A DNA stretch of 64,000 nucleotides from the NCBI RefSeq assembly GCF_014280875.1, contig NZ_JACLAL010000004.1:372001-436000 (forward strand), written 5' to 3'. The DNA is from Paenirhizobium daejeonense (GTDB lineage: Bacteria > Pseudomonadota > Alphaproteobacteria > Rhizobiales > Rhizobiaceae). This document shows, in pieces, positions 1 to 7,807 of the stretch (its first letter is position 1; the number at the start of each line of letters is the position of its first letter). Below the pieces are notes generated by a model. That model was not told the origin of the DNA. It was given only the letters and a program-made list of their open reading frames with translations, and searched no databases. Made by a program: the position numbers and the translations under genes.

Positions 1-519
1 GTGGATGTTTTCGCCCAGCAATATCGCAGCCTTGGCAGCAAGCCGCCGCATTTCACACTCTTCGTTTCGCGTGACGACCGCGCCCTCACGCTTTCGAAGC
101 GCATTTCCGGTAATGTTGAGCGTCTCGGCCGCATCGATCCCTCTGTCGAGCCCTATCGCAGTGAATTGGAAAAGGCTGGCATTACCGTGCTGGATCTGAC
201 CAAGCTGAAATCCGGCGACAGGCTCAATCACGGCAAGTTTGCAGAAAGCCCGGAAGTCGTGCGCCTCATCGGTGATCGTCTCATCGCCGGCCAGGCGGTG
301 ACGGAATCCAGCATCGGCCTTGGCGAAAGCCTGGGTGCGGTGGCAATCGGCGCAACGAGCACCGTCGGGCAGGCGGCAAGCTCGGTGATATCGGCTCCGA
401 TCGCGATCTTCGATCCGCGCACCCGGCGGAACTACGGCCAGCAATTGTTGCTTCTAGGCGATTCCGCTGGCAATACTATTGGAGCCGTCGGCGACAGTTT
501 GGGAACGGGCGCGAAGTGA
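1..519 (+). CDS. alpha/beta hydrolase, DUF900 family (3' part only)
   Basis: The reading frame is open from the first base, so the start lies outside the window and the GTG at position 1 is probably an internal valine. The visible 172 residues are the C-terminal part of a DUF900-type esterase/lipase-like protein. Near the N-terminus they carry the conserved FTLFVSRDD stretch, followed by GRIDPS and LKSGDRLNHGKFAESPEV, after which comes a less conserved glycine/serine-rich tail. In DUF900 proteins this region holds the last strand and the catalytic histidine; the His in the NHGKFAES segment is a candidate. The substrate is unknown. It runs towards the minus-strand biotin-related operon, which ends 4 bases after its stop. 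Confidence 0.8.
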   Translation: MDVFAQQYRSLGSKPPHFTLFVSRDDRALTLSKRISGNVERLGRIDPSVEPYRSELEKAGITVLDLTKLKSGDRLNHGKFAESPEVVRLIGDRLIAGQAVTESSIGLGESLGAVAIGATSTVGQAASSVISAPIAIFDPRTRRNYGQQLLLLGDSAGNTIGAVGDSLGTGAK

Positions 520-523
520 ACTC

Positions 524-925
524 TCATCGCCTTGCGGAATGAAAACGAAAGAGCGGCTTGCCGTAATCGGCAAGCGCGCCGTCTCCGACCAACTGTTTGG
601 CAAGAACACCGTCCCGCGGTGCAAGAACGGGACGCAGCAGCATCTCGACCTGCAGATAGCCGATGATCTCGCCGCTACGAACCAGGCGCGGCAACTCGGC
701 CGGTTGCCGGGGGTCGGGATTCGTTGACCGAAAGATCCCTATGAAAGGCGCCGGGATTTCGATGCTCTGTTGAGCTGGAACGGGTTCTTCATGTCGGACG
801 GGGCCGATTTCGCTGATCCGTCCGTTGCTGACCAGGATATGCCGTGTGTCGTCCTCATATTCGAATTCGGCGATGCCGTATTGTTCTACCAGTCTGAGCA
901 CTGACTGCAGCCACGCATCGCTCAT
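524..925 (-). CDS. Biotin carboxyl carrier-like protein lacking the biotin-accepting lysine
   Basis: 133 aa. It is colinear with the true carrier protein encoded at 2288-2752: a similar N-terminal helical segment (residues 4-34) and a C-terminal lipoyl/biotinyl-type barrel (about 56-128). Where the true carrier has EAMKM before PVEAP, this one has QVEML before PVLAP, so the modified lysine is replaced by Met95 and the protein should not be biotinylated by the usual route. The start overlaps the stop of the biotin carboxylase gene by 4 bases (ATGA), which implies translational coupling. It is last in the operon pxpA-accB-accC-this gene. The role is unknown; a structural or regulatory subunit of the carboxylase complex is a plausible inference. 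Confidence 0.75.
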   Translation of the reverse strand: MSDAWLQSVLRLVEQYGIAEFEYEDDTRHILVSNGRISEIGPVRHEEPVPAQQSIEIPAPFIGIFRSTNPDPRQPAELPRLVRSGEIIGYLQVEMLLRPVLAPRDGVLAKQLVGDGALADYGKPLFRFHSARR

Positions 926-2283
926 CGGTTCTGCCTCCCTAAGCCCTCGGCGAGCAGGCGCTCGAGGTGATGAATATCGAAGCCGCCCGCGACGATGCCC
1001 GGTTCATCGAGAAGCGCCTGATGCAGCGGGATTGTCGTGTCCGGTCCCGTGATCACCGTTTCAGCCAGTGCGCGCCGCATGCGGGAAAGCGCGATCTCCC
1101 GTGTGGGACCATGGGCAATCAGCTTGGCGATCAGCGAATCGTAATGCGGTGGGATCGTGTAGCCGGGATAGAGGTGCGTATCCATCCGCACTCCGGGACC
1201 GCCCGCCGCGATGAAGCGGGATACCTGGCCGGGCGAAGGCATGAACGTGAAGGGGTGCTCGGCATTGATGCGGCATTCGATGGCATGGCCGGAGAAGAGC
1301 ACGTCTTCCTGCATCACCTGAAGCGGCTCGCCCATCGCGATCTTCAATTGCTCTCGGACGATATCGAGGCCGGTAATTTCTTCCGTGACGGGATGCTCGA
1401 CCTGAACCCGCGTATTCATTTCGATGAAATAGAAGCCGCCGTTCTCGTACAGGAACTCGAAGGTGCCAGCGCCGCGATAGCCGATTGCGATGCAGGCCTC
1501 GGCACAGCGCCTGCCGATCGCGTCGATAGCCTCGGCGTCGATCCCGGGAGGCGGAGCTTCCTCGATCAGTTTCTGGTGACGGCGCTGCGTTGAACAGTCG
1601 CGCGCGCCAAGGTGGATGGCATGACCATGCGCATCGGCCAGCACCTGGATCTCGACATGACGCGGAAATTCAAGGAAGCGCTCCAGATAGACTTCCGGGT
1701 TGCCGAAGGCGCGGCCGGCTTCCTCGCGAGCCATCTGTACTGCCGAAGCCAGCGCCGCGGGTTCGCGCACGATCCGCATGCCACGCCCGCCGCCGCCGCC
1801 CGATGCCTTGACGATCAGCGGATAGCCGACCTCGTCGCCAATGGCCGCAATCGCCGCCTGATCGTCGGGCAGTGCGCTGTCCGGACCGGGCACACAGGGA
1901 ACACCGGCTGCGATCATCGCCCGCTTGGCGGACACTTTGTCGCCCATCATGCGGATCGCGGCTGCAGGTGGTCCCACAAAGGTTATTCCCGCGGATTCGA
2001 CGATGGCGGCGAAGCGGGCGTTCTCGGAAAGAAAGCCGTAGCCGGGATGAATGGCCCCGGCGCCAGTCAGTTTCGCCGCAAGCAGAATCTCGTCGATGTC
2101 GAGATAGCTGCGGGCGGCCGGAGCCGGTCCGATGCAGAGCGCCTGATCGGCGAGCTGGACGTGGCGCAGATCCCGGTCGGCCTCGGAATGGATGGCGATG
2201 GTCCTGAGGCCGAGGTCGCGGCAGGCTCTGAGAATGCGCAGGGCGATTTCCCCGCGATTGGCGATCAGGACGCTATCGAACAT
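922..2283 (-). CDS. accC: Biotin carboxylase (acetyl-CoA carboxylase AccC type)
   Basis: 453 aa, the usual AccC length. It carries the N-terminal Rossmann-like start ([13 protein letters not shown]), the ATP-grasp glycine loop GGGGGRGM at residues 162-169 and the metal/ATP-binding segment [14 protein letters not shown] at 288-301. The family uses ATP and bicarbonate to carboxylate the biotin of a carrier protein. It lies 4 bases after the carrier gene and overlaps the next carrier-like gene by 4 bases, so it is the core of an operon. The divergent neighbours encode KipI/KipA (AHS1/AHS2) proteins, the carboxyltransferase-type modules of urea carboxylase, rather than AccA/AccD. I therefore infer a dedicated carboxylase, not the housekeeping acetyl-CoA carboxylase; the gene symbol reflects the family only. 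Confidence 0.88.
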   Translation of the reverse strand: MFDSVLIANRGEIALRILRACRDLGLRTIAIHSEADRDLRHVQLADQALCIGPAPAARSYLDIDEILLAAKLTGAGAIHPGYGFLSENARFAAIVESAGITFVGPPAAAIRMMGDKVSAKRAMIAAGVPCVPGPDSALPDDQAAIAAIGDEVGYPLIVKASGGGGGRGMRIVREPAALASAVQMAREEAGRAFGNPEVYLERFLEFPRHVEIQVLADAHGHAIHLGARDCSTQRRHQKLIEEAPPPGIDAEAIDAIGRRCAEACIAIGYRGAGTFEFLYENGGFYFIEMNTRVQVEHPVTEEITGLDIVREQLKIAMGEPLQVMQEDVLFSGHAIECRINAEHPFTFMPSPGQVSRFIAAGGPGVRMDTHLYPGYTIPPHYDSLIAKLIAHGPTREIALSRMRRALAETVITGPDTTIPLHQALLDEPGIVAGGFDIHHLERLLAEGLGRQNR

Positions 2284-2287
2284 CGGG

Positions 2288-2752
2288 TCAGTCCGCGATC
2301 AGGGTGATGAGAGGTGTCCCTGCGGTCACCGGCTGGCCGTCCTCGACGAGGATATGGCCGATGCGGCCGGCAAGCGGAGCCTCCACCGGGTTCAGCATCT
2401 TCATCGCTTCGATCAGCGCCAGCGTCTGGCCTTCCTTTATGATATCGCCTTCCTTGGCGTAAGGCTCGGCGCCAGGTGCCGGCGCGCGGTAGAAGGTGCC
2501 GGGCAGACCTGCGACCACCACCTTCTCCACACTGTCTTCGACCTCCGGCAGGGCTAGAAGCGAGGCTATTTCGGCGGCGGCCATTGCTTCCGGCGATTCG
2601 CTCCGCACGTTGGCTGGGATGACGGAGCCACCACCGGCTCGGCCTGCGGTCTTGGACAGGCGGATGCGCGTGCCGTTTTCTGAGAGTTCAAGCTCGTTCA
2701 GCGACGAATCCTGCAGCATTTCCATAAGTTTCGCGATTGTGGCCAGATCCAT
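2288..2752 (-). CDS. accB: Biotin carboxyl carrier protein (AccB type)
   Basis: 154 aa with an N-terminal helical segment, a variable linker and a C-terminal biotinyl domain. The biotinylation motif EAMKM sits at residues 115-119 with Lys118 as acceptor, followed by PVEAPLAG. This is the active carrier for the adjacent biotin carboxylase. It starts 9 bases after the pxpA stop, on the same strand, so the two are almost surely co-transcribed. The second carrier-like gene at 524-925 aligns along its whole length but has lost the lysine. Whether the product serves the KipI/KipA carboxyltransferase-like proteins encoded divergently is inference from gene order. Confidence 0.88.
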   Translation of the reverse strand: MDLATIAKLMEMLQDSSLNELELSENGTRIRLSKTAGRAGGGSVIPANVRSESPEAMAAAEIASLLALPEVEDSVEKVVVAGLPGTFYRAPAPGAEPYAKEGDIIKEGQTLALIEAMKMLNPVEAPLAGRIGHILVEDGQPVTAGTPLITLIAD

Positions 2753-2761
2753 GCGATGTCC

Positions 2762-3526
2762 TCAGTGCAGGAAGTTGCGGATGGTGATACCGGCGCCTTC
2801 CAGCCCGGCGCGCACCTTTGCTGCAATGCCAACGGCAGATGGCGTGTCGCTGTGCACGCAGATCGAATCGATCGGTGTCACGATGGAGCGTCCGGTGATC
2901 GTTTCGATCGCGCCGTTCTTCACCATGCGCGCCACCCGTTCGGCGGCCGCTGCCGCATCGTGGATGACCGCGCCCGGCTTGCTGCGATGAACGAGGAAGC
3001 CTTCATCCGTGTAGGCCCTGTCTGCGAAGATCTCGGACCGGCAGGAAAGCCCCATTTCCCGCGCCAGTCGCTCCTGATGGCCGAGCGCGATGGTAAGGCA
3101 GACGAGCTTCGGATCCACCGCCTTGATTGCGTTGTTGACGGCCTGCGCCACGCTCTCGTCCTGCTGCGTCAGGTTGCCGAGCGCGCCATGGGCTTTCACA
3201 TGGGTGATCGGATGGCCGGCATAGGTCGCCAGAGCCTGCGCCGCGCCGATCTGATAGGCGACGAGCCGCTCTATCTCCCCGGCAGAAAAGGGAATGTTAC
3301 GCCGCCCGAAACCCCAGAGATCGGGAAATCCGGGATGGGCACCCACCGCCACGCCCTTTTCCTTGGCCAGCGAAAAAGTCTGCGCCATGATTTCGGGATC
3401 GCCCGCATGCAGTCCGCAGGCTATGCTGGTGGAACTGACAATCGACAGCATTGCCGCGTCGTCGCCCATCCTGTAGGCGCCGAAGCCTTCGCCCATGTCC
3501 GAGTTGAGATCGACGCTGAGGCTCAT
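2762..3526 (-). CDS. pxpA: 5-oxoprolinase subunit PxpA (LamB/YcsF family)
   Basis: 254 aa from the ATG at 3526, which has a GGGAG Shine-Dalgarno sequence and opens with the family signature DLNSDMGEGFG. The open frame runs further upstream, but through a repeat element, so I reject the longer start. PxpA is one of three proteins (with PxpB/KipI and PxpC/KipA) that hydrolyse 5-oxo-L-proline to glutamate using ATP in bacteria. Here pxpA is separated from its partners: it heads the minus-strand operon with biotin carboxylase genes, while pxpB and pxpC start the divergent plus-strand operon. That arrangement suggests a shared control region and a biotin-dependent activity, which is inference. Confidence 0.85.
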   Translation of the reverse strand: MSLSVDLNSDMGEGFGAYRMGDDAAMLSIVSSTSIACGLHAGDPEIMAQTFSLAKEKGVAVGAHPGFPDLWGFGRRNIPFSAGEIERLVAYQIGAAQALATYAGHPITHVKAHGALGNLTQQDESVAQAVNNAIKAVDPKLVCLTIALGHQERLAREMGLSCRSEIFADRAYTDEGFLVHRSKPGAVIHDAAAAAERVARMVKNGAIETITGRSIVTPIDSICVHSDTPSAVGIAAKVRAGLEGAGITIRNFLH

Positions 3527-3559
3527 GTCTTTGCTCCCATGTGTTCGGTCGGCTAATTC

Positions 3560-3663
3560 TAGAGCATAATCCGATAGGAGTGAAACGAGGTTCGATAAGA
3601 TTATGCTTAAAAAATAAGGTTTTAGAGCGCTGATACGAATTATGCGGATCAAAGCGCACTCTA
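3560..3663. repeat. RIME-like intergenic palindromic repeat, copy 1
   Basis: About 104 bp bounded by TAGAGC and its near complement GCGCACTCTA, with internal inverted repeats. It matches the copy at 51541-51645 along its full length with scattered substitutions: both share blocks such as AATCCGA, GGAGTGAAACGAGG, TCGA and AAGATT. It lies in the divergent pxpA/pxpB control region, nearly filling it. The shape resembles the Rhizobium intergenic mosaic elements described in the literature; the family name is my assignment and was not checked against a database. Confidence 0.7.
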
Positions 3664-3754
3664 AAGAGAGCTTCGGGGCGCAGACACCGGCGGCTGCGAA
3701 GAAATGCTTGGGGTCTCCAGGGGCTTCTGATATATCACATCCGGCGAGGTTATC

Positions 3755-4435
3755 ATGAAAAGCACCATGAGCGAGAGCGACGGCTATCCGAGGGTGAGCG
3801 CGGAAGGCGCTGGCTCCCTGTTGTTCGATGTCGCCGGCGCGGTCTTCGATCAGTCGCGGCAGGAGCGCATCTGGACGCTGGCCGAGGCGCTGAAGGGACT
3901 TGCCGGCGTTCTCGAGACGGCGCCGGGCATGAACAACCTCATGGTCGTCTTCGATCCGTTGCGCCTCGATCCGGATGTGCTGCAGGCGAAGCTTCTTGCC
4001 GGCTGGGAAAAGGCTGAAGCCGGTCACTCTCGCGCGCGTTTGGTGGAGATTTCCGTCGTCTACGGCGGTCCGGGCGGCGCCGATCTCGCTGAAGTCGCAG
4101 AGGCCAAGGGGATGACGCCCCGGGCATTGGTCGAACTTCACGCTGCTCCGGTCTACTCCGTGGCCGCGGTGGGTGCCATGCCGGGCTTCGTCTATCTGTC
4201 AGGGCTCGATCCGAAGCTGGCGATATCGCGCCGGGCGGTGCCGTGCATGGGTGTTCCCGAGGGTTCGGTGATTATCGGCGGCGCGCAGGCCGGCATCATG
4301 CCGCTCACCGCGCCTTCCGGTTGGCACATTCTCGGCCACACGGATTTCCATCTTTTCGATCCGTCCCGAAGCCAGCCGGCTGCCCTTCGTCCTGGCGACA
4401 AGATCCGTTTTGTCCCGAAGGAGATCCTCGCATGA
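3755..4435 (+). CDS. pxpB: 5-oxoprolinase subunit PxpB (KipI / AHS1 family)
   Basis: 226 aa. Family motifs are visible in order: YGGPGGADL (103-111), GFVYLSGLD (144-152) and VPEGSVIIGG (167-176), then PSGWHILG. KipI-family proteins pair with KipA (PxpC); the same two folds occur as AHS1 and AHS2 domains inside urea carboxylase, where they form the carboxyltransferase. The start at 3755 has GGCGAGG 5 bases upstream; an ATG at 3767 is an alternative. The stop overlaps the pxpC start (ATGA). It is divergent from pxpA with about 230 bp between, largely taken by a repeat element. Confidence 0.88.
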   Translation: MKSTMSESDGYPRVSAEGAGSLLFDVAGAVFDQSRQERIWTLAEALKGLAGVLETAPGMNNLMVVFDPLRLDPDVLQAKLLAGWEKAEAGHSRARLVEISVVYGGPGGADLAEVAEAKGMTPRALVELHAAPVYSVAAVGAMPGFVYLSGLDPKLAISRRAVPCMGVPEGSVIIGGAQAGIMPLTAPSGWHILGHTDFHLFDPSRSQPAALRPGDKIRFVPKEILA

Positions 4436-5436
4436 TCGAGATCCTCACGACAGGTGCCGCCAACAGCGTGCAGGATCTCGGCCGGTTCGGCTATCTCGAT
4501 GCTGGTGTTTCTCGCTCGGGCGCTATGGACGGGCCGGCGCTCGAAGCTGCCAACCTCATGCTGGGCAACGATCCCGATGCGCCGGGACTGGAGATTGCCG
4601 TCTTCCCGTTCCGCGTTCGCTTCGAAGCCGCGACGCTTGTTTCCGTGACCGGTGCGGATTGCCCGGTGACGCTCGGCGGCAGGAGCTATCCGTCGTGGTG
4701 GGTCCTGCAGGTCCGCTCCGGCGACGTGTTGGAACTGGGTTTGCCGCGTTCGGGCGCGCGCGCCTATATCGGCTTTTCCGGGGGGATCTCCGTGCCTGCC
4801 GTGCTCGGCTCCGCCTCCACCGACATCAAGAGCGGCTGGGGTGGCTTCGAGGGCAGGGGCCTTCGGCGGGGTGACCGGCTGGAACTTTCGCGCGGCCTCG
4901 CAGCGCTTGCAAACCTACCGGGCGGTTTCGGCATCGATCCGTCTGCCATGGGGCGTCACGACGGAGCCGGCAGACCTATCCGGGTCCTCGCCGGTGCCGA
5001 GCATGCGGTCTTCGATTCGGCTTCCCTCGAGGCTTTCGAGGCTACGCCATGGCGCGTAACCGACGAGGCCAATCGTCAGGGCTATCGCCTTGCGGGCGTC
5101 GAGCTGAAACTGACCCGAGGCCTGGAACTCTTTTCCCACGGCATTATGCCGGGCACGGTCCAGGTGCCGCCCTCGGGGCAGCCGATTATCCAGCTGGCGG
5201 AAGCCAATACCTGCGGCGGCTACCCCAAGATCGCCCATGTCATCGAAGCCGATCTTTGGCGTCTGGCGCAGGCGCCTGTCGGCAGCGATCTGCGCTTCGC
5301 CGTCGTCGGGCGGCATGATGCGGTCGAAGCCCTGAAACGCCAGCGAAGCGCTCTCGACCGGGTCGCGGCGTTCAGCGCGCTCGCTCGCAAGGAACCCTCT
5401 CACCGTGAAAACCTTGCCGGTCTCGCGGTGAAATAA
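4432..5436 (+). CDS. pxpC: 5-oxoprolinase subunit PxpC (KipA / AHS2 family)
   Basis: 334 aa from the ATG that overlaps the pxpB stop by 4 bases, giving the family start MIEILTTGAANSVQDLGR. Conserved segments include GVSRSGAMD, GPALEAANLMLGN, IGFSGGI and QLAEANTCGGYPKIAHV. It works as a complex with PxpB. Together with PxpA this would hydrolyse 5-oxoproline; together with the biotin carboxylase and carrier encoded across the divergent promoter it could instead form a urea-carboxylase-like enzyme. A longer frame from 4243 exists but overlaps pxpB heavily and is not used. Confidence 0.88.
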   Translation: MIEILTTGAANSVQDLGRFGYLDAGVSRSGAMDGPALEAANLMLGNDPDAPGLEIAVFPFRVRFEAATLVSVTGADCPVTLGGRSYPSWWVLQVRSGDVLELGLPRSGARAYIGFSGGISVPAVLGSASTDIKSGWGGFEGRGLRRGDRLELSRGLAALANLPGGFGIDPSAMGRHDGAGRPIRVLAGAEHAVFDSASLEAFEATPWRVTDEANRQGYRLAGVELKLTRGLELFSHGIMPGTVQVPPSGQPIIQLAEANTCGGYPKIAHVIEADLWRLAQAPVGSDLRFAVVGRHDAVEALKRQRSALDRVAAFSALARKEPSHRENLAGLAVK

Positions 5437-5461
5437 ACTGTTTGATTGATGGAGTAATCTC

Positions 5462-6502
5462 ATGAGATGGAAACGGACCCTTCAGCTTCTCGACGTGCAT
5501 GCGGAAGGGGAAATCGGCAAGGTGGCGATCGGCGGCGTGCCGAAGATCCCGGGTGATACGATCGCCGAGCAGCTGCACTGGATGAACAACGACCCCAAGG
5601 GTCAGGAGCTGCGCCGTATGCTCGTGCTCGAGCCGCGGGGTGCGCCGATCGGCTCCGTCAATCTGCTGCTGCCGGCCAAGAACCCGAAGGCCGATGCCGG
5701 TTTCATCATCCTTCAGCCCGATCAGGCCCATGCCAGCTCCGGCTCCAACTCGATCTGCGTCACCACCGCGCTGCTGGAAAGCGGTATCGTCGAGATGCAG
5801 GAACCCGAGACGGTTGTCATGCTGGATACGGCCGCCGGCCTCGTCCGTGCGACGGCCACCTGCCGCGACGGCCGCTGCGAGCGCGTCAAGCTCACCATGG
5901 TTCCTTCCTTCGTCCATGAACTCGACGTCGGTATCGATACCGAGCAGTGGGGGCGGATCACCTTCGACCTGAGCTATGGCGGCATTTTCTATGCGCTCGT
6001 CGATGTCGATCAGGTTGGCCTCACCATCGAAAAGGGCAACGCGCGTGCGCTGGTCGAGGCAGGCATGATCCTCAAGGAACAGATCAACCGCACAATTCCC
6101 GTCGTTCACCCGGAAATCCCGGCGATCTCCGGCGTCGCCTACGTGATGTTCAGGGATGTCGATCCTGACGGAGCCGTTCGCACCTGCACGACCATGTGGC
6201 CGGGCCGTGTGGATCGTTCGCCCTGCGGTACGGGCAATTCCGCCAATCTCGCGACGCTCTACGCCCGCGGCAAGGTGAAGGTGGGAGACATCCTGAAGTC
6301 CCGTTCGATCATCGGTTCTGAATTCGAGGTCGGGCTCGATTCCGTGACCGAAGTGGCTGGCCGAACAGCCGTAATCCCGACGATCAGCGGCCGCGGCTTC
6401 ACCTTCGGATTGCATCAGGTTGCGCTCGATCCGTTTGATCCTTTCCCCGAAGGATTTGCGTTGACGGACGTCTGGGGGCCTTCGGCCGGCTCGATAGGCT
6501 AG
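5462..6502 (+). CDS. Proline racemase family protein, probable trans-3-hydroxy-L-proline dehydratase type
   Basis: 346 aa, 25 bases after pxpC and preceded by GGAG. The proline racemase superfamily uses two acid/base residues. Here the second is present as Cys255 in DRSPCGTGNSA, but the first, normally Cys in a CGH motif, is Ser93 in SGSN. A Ser/Cys pair is what I recall for bacterial trans-3-hydroxy-L-proline dehydratases, whereas racemases and 4-hydroxyproline epimerases have Cys/Cys. The product of such a dehydratase is 1-pyrroline-2-carboxylate. Position in the pxp operon suggests a cyclic imino or lactam acid as the pathway substrate. The exact reaction is inferred from the residue pair only. 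Confidence 0.75.
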   Translation: MRWKRTLQLLDVHAEGEIGKVAIGGVPKIPGDTIAEQLHWMNNDPKGQELRRMLVLEPRGAPIGSVNLLLPAKNPKADAGFIILQPDQAHASSGSNSICVTTALLESGIVEMQEPETVVMLDTAAGLVRATATCRDGRCERVKLTMVPSFVHELDVGIDTEQWGRITFDLSYGGIFYALVDVDQVGLTIEKGNARALVEAGMILKEQINRTIPVVHPEIPAISGVAYVMFRDVDPDGAVRTCTTMWPGRVDRSPCGTGNSANLATLYARGKVKVGDILKSRSIIGSEFEVGLDSVTEVAGRTAVIPTISGRGFTFGLHQVALDPFDPFPEGFALTDVWGPSAGSIG

Positions 6503-6653
6503 GAAGAAGAGATTTGTTCTTCGAATGAAATTGGTAATAGATCGGTAGGTTTCTTGTCGTCACCTATCTTGCTATTGATGAAGTGCAGGGAATATGTAGG
6601 GCCCTCACCCGCGCGCAGCGTAAATTAGCAAGTATAGTAAGTGGAACACACAA

Positions 6654-7376
6654 TTGACGACAGGATCCACCCTCCTGGCAGGCTCACAGAACTCGTATTC
6701 TTTGCGTGTGGGTCCGATTTTCTCGAGCCTGACAGTGGAAACTGAACGAGAATGGTTGTCTCGATGCCACACCAGAAATTTATACGCTGGTGAAAGTCTG
6801 GTCGATTACGAAGATCTCTCCAAGGATGTATTTCTGGTACAGAGTGGCGAGGTACGCGCAGTCTTGCGTTTCTCGGTGGGGAAGGAAGCTATTCTGGGGA
6901 GTTTTCGGCGCGGCGACCTGATGGGCGAGTTGTCGGCTATCGATGATCTCGCTCGTTCTGCTAGCCTGATGGCGGTCAGCGATGCGGTCGTCACTGTCAT
7001 TCCTTATACCGTTTTTCATGACATACTGCGTGGTAGCGCCGGAGTGAGCCGGGCTCTGCTGCAACTGCTGTCGCGCCGTATTCGCGCGACAAACGAGCGT
7101 GTGTCGGAACTGTCTTTCCTCGATACCAAGCACAGGCTCTACAACGCCCTGCTGCGTCTATCCCGTTCACGCGGCGATGGCGGCACTGAGCGCATCATCT
7201 CGCCGCCGCTCGTGCACGCGGAGCTTGCTGAACATATTGGTTCGAGCCGCGAGACGGTTTCCCGCGAAATGTCACGTCTCATCCGTGAACAATTGATCGA
7301 GCGCACCAGCCGGGCAATCGTGTTGAGGAACCCTGTCGAACTCTCGAAGCGCATCTCGAAGGCGCTGGAGGGTTAA
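6654..7376 (+). CDS. Crp/Fnr family transcriptional regulator
   Basis: About 240 aa from a TTG at 6654; the true start is uncertain, as no strong Shine-Dalgarno sequence is visible. Residues 25-140 form a cyclic-nucleotide-binding-type beta barrel (GDLMGELSAIDD, then ASLMAVSDAVVTVIP), followed by a long helix and a C-terminal winged helix (about 185-220) with the recognition helix SSRETVSREMSRL. No cysteine cluster typical of Fnr is seen. It lies 150 bp after the pxp operon on the same strand and converges on the fucU-like gene with only 2 bases between the stops. A role in controlling the pxp cluster is possible but unproven. Confidence 0.82.
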   Translation: MTTGSTLLAGSQNSYSLRVGPIFSSLTVETEREWLSRCHTRNLYAGESLVDYEDLSKDVFLVQSGEVRAVLRFSVGKEAILGSFRRGDLMGELSAIDDLARSASLMAVSDAVVTVIPYTVFHDILRGSAGVSRALLQLLSRRIRATNERVSELSFLDTKHRLYNALLRLSRSRGDGGTERIISPPLVHAELAEHIGSSRETVSREMSRLIREQLIERTSRAIVLRNPVELSKRISKALEG

Positions 7377-7378
7377 GC

Positions 7379-7807
7379 TCAGGGGTAGATGACGCCCTTA
7401 CGCAGGATGACATTGGCGTAGAGCCGCGGTTCACCTGTCTGGATCACCGCATGGGCCGCGCGCACGCGGTCATAGAAGGCTGCACCCACGAGCGGCACGA
7501 CGGTCATCTTCGGCTCATGGCCGGCGCAGCATGCAATGATCTCCTGATGAACGGGATCGAGCCGTTCGGGATCGGTGCCGACCGTCGAGCGAAAGATCGC
7601 CTGCGGCACGAAATCGTCGACGGGGAGAACGCTGAGAACGGCGTTGAGCACGGGGACGAGACCGTGACCATCGAGACGTACGAGACGCCTTGCATGTTCC
7701 AGCGCCGGGTAGTTGCCGTCGACGATGGCGATCTCGTCGCCATGGCCCATGGCGCGCAGCGTCGCCAGCAGGTCGGGGCTCAGAAGCGGGTCAATTCCCT
7801 TCAGCAT
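7379..7807 (-). CDS. RbsD/FucU family sugar mutarotase
   Basis: 142 aa with the family start MLKGIDPLLSPDLLATLRAMGHGDEI and the C-terminal YANVILRKGV. RbsD/FucU proteins interconvert the anomers or ring forms of free sugars such as ribose and fucose before phosphorylation. It overlaps the end of the ROK regulator gene by 17 bases, so it is translated from the same minus-strand message as frcR. A mutarotase next to a fructose/ribose/mannose transporter fits supply of the proper ring form to the kinase. Whether it acts on ribose, fucose or fructose cannot be decided from the sequence. Confidence 0.85.
   Translation of the reverse strand: MLKGIDPLLSPDLLATLRAMGHGDEIAIVDGNYPALEHARRLVRLDGHGLVPVLNAVLSVLPVDDFVPQAIFRSTVGTDPERLDPVHQEIIACCAGHEPKMTVVPLVGAAFYDRVRAAHAVIQTGEPRLYANVILRKGVIYP

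Noticed and set aside
962..1593. Long plus-strand frames opposite the biotin carboxylase gene and similar frames opposite pgi, pstA, frcC and the helicase
   Set aside because: They mirror codon structure of the real genes on the other strand, have no family similarity and no ribosome sites.
3527..4141. N-terminal extension of PxpA to 459 residues
   Set aside because: It runs through the RIME-like repeat and antisense to pxpB; the family start and a good ribosome site are at 3526.
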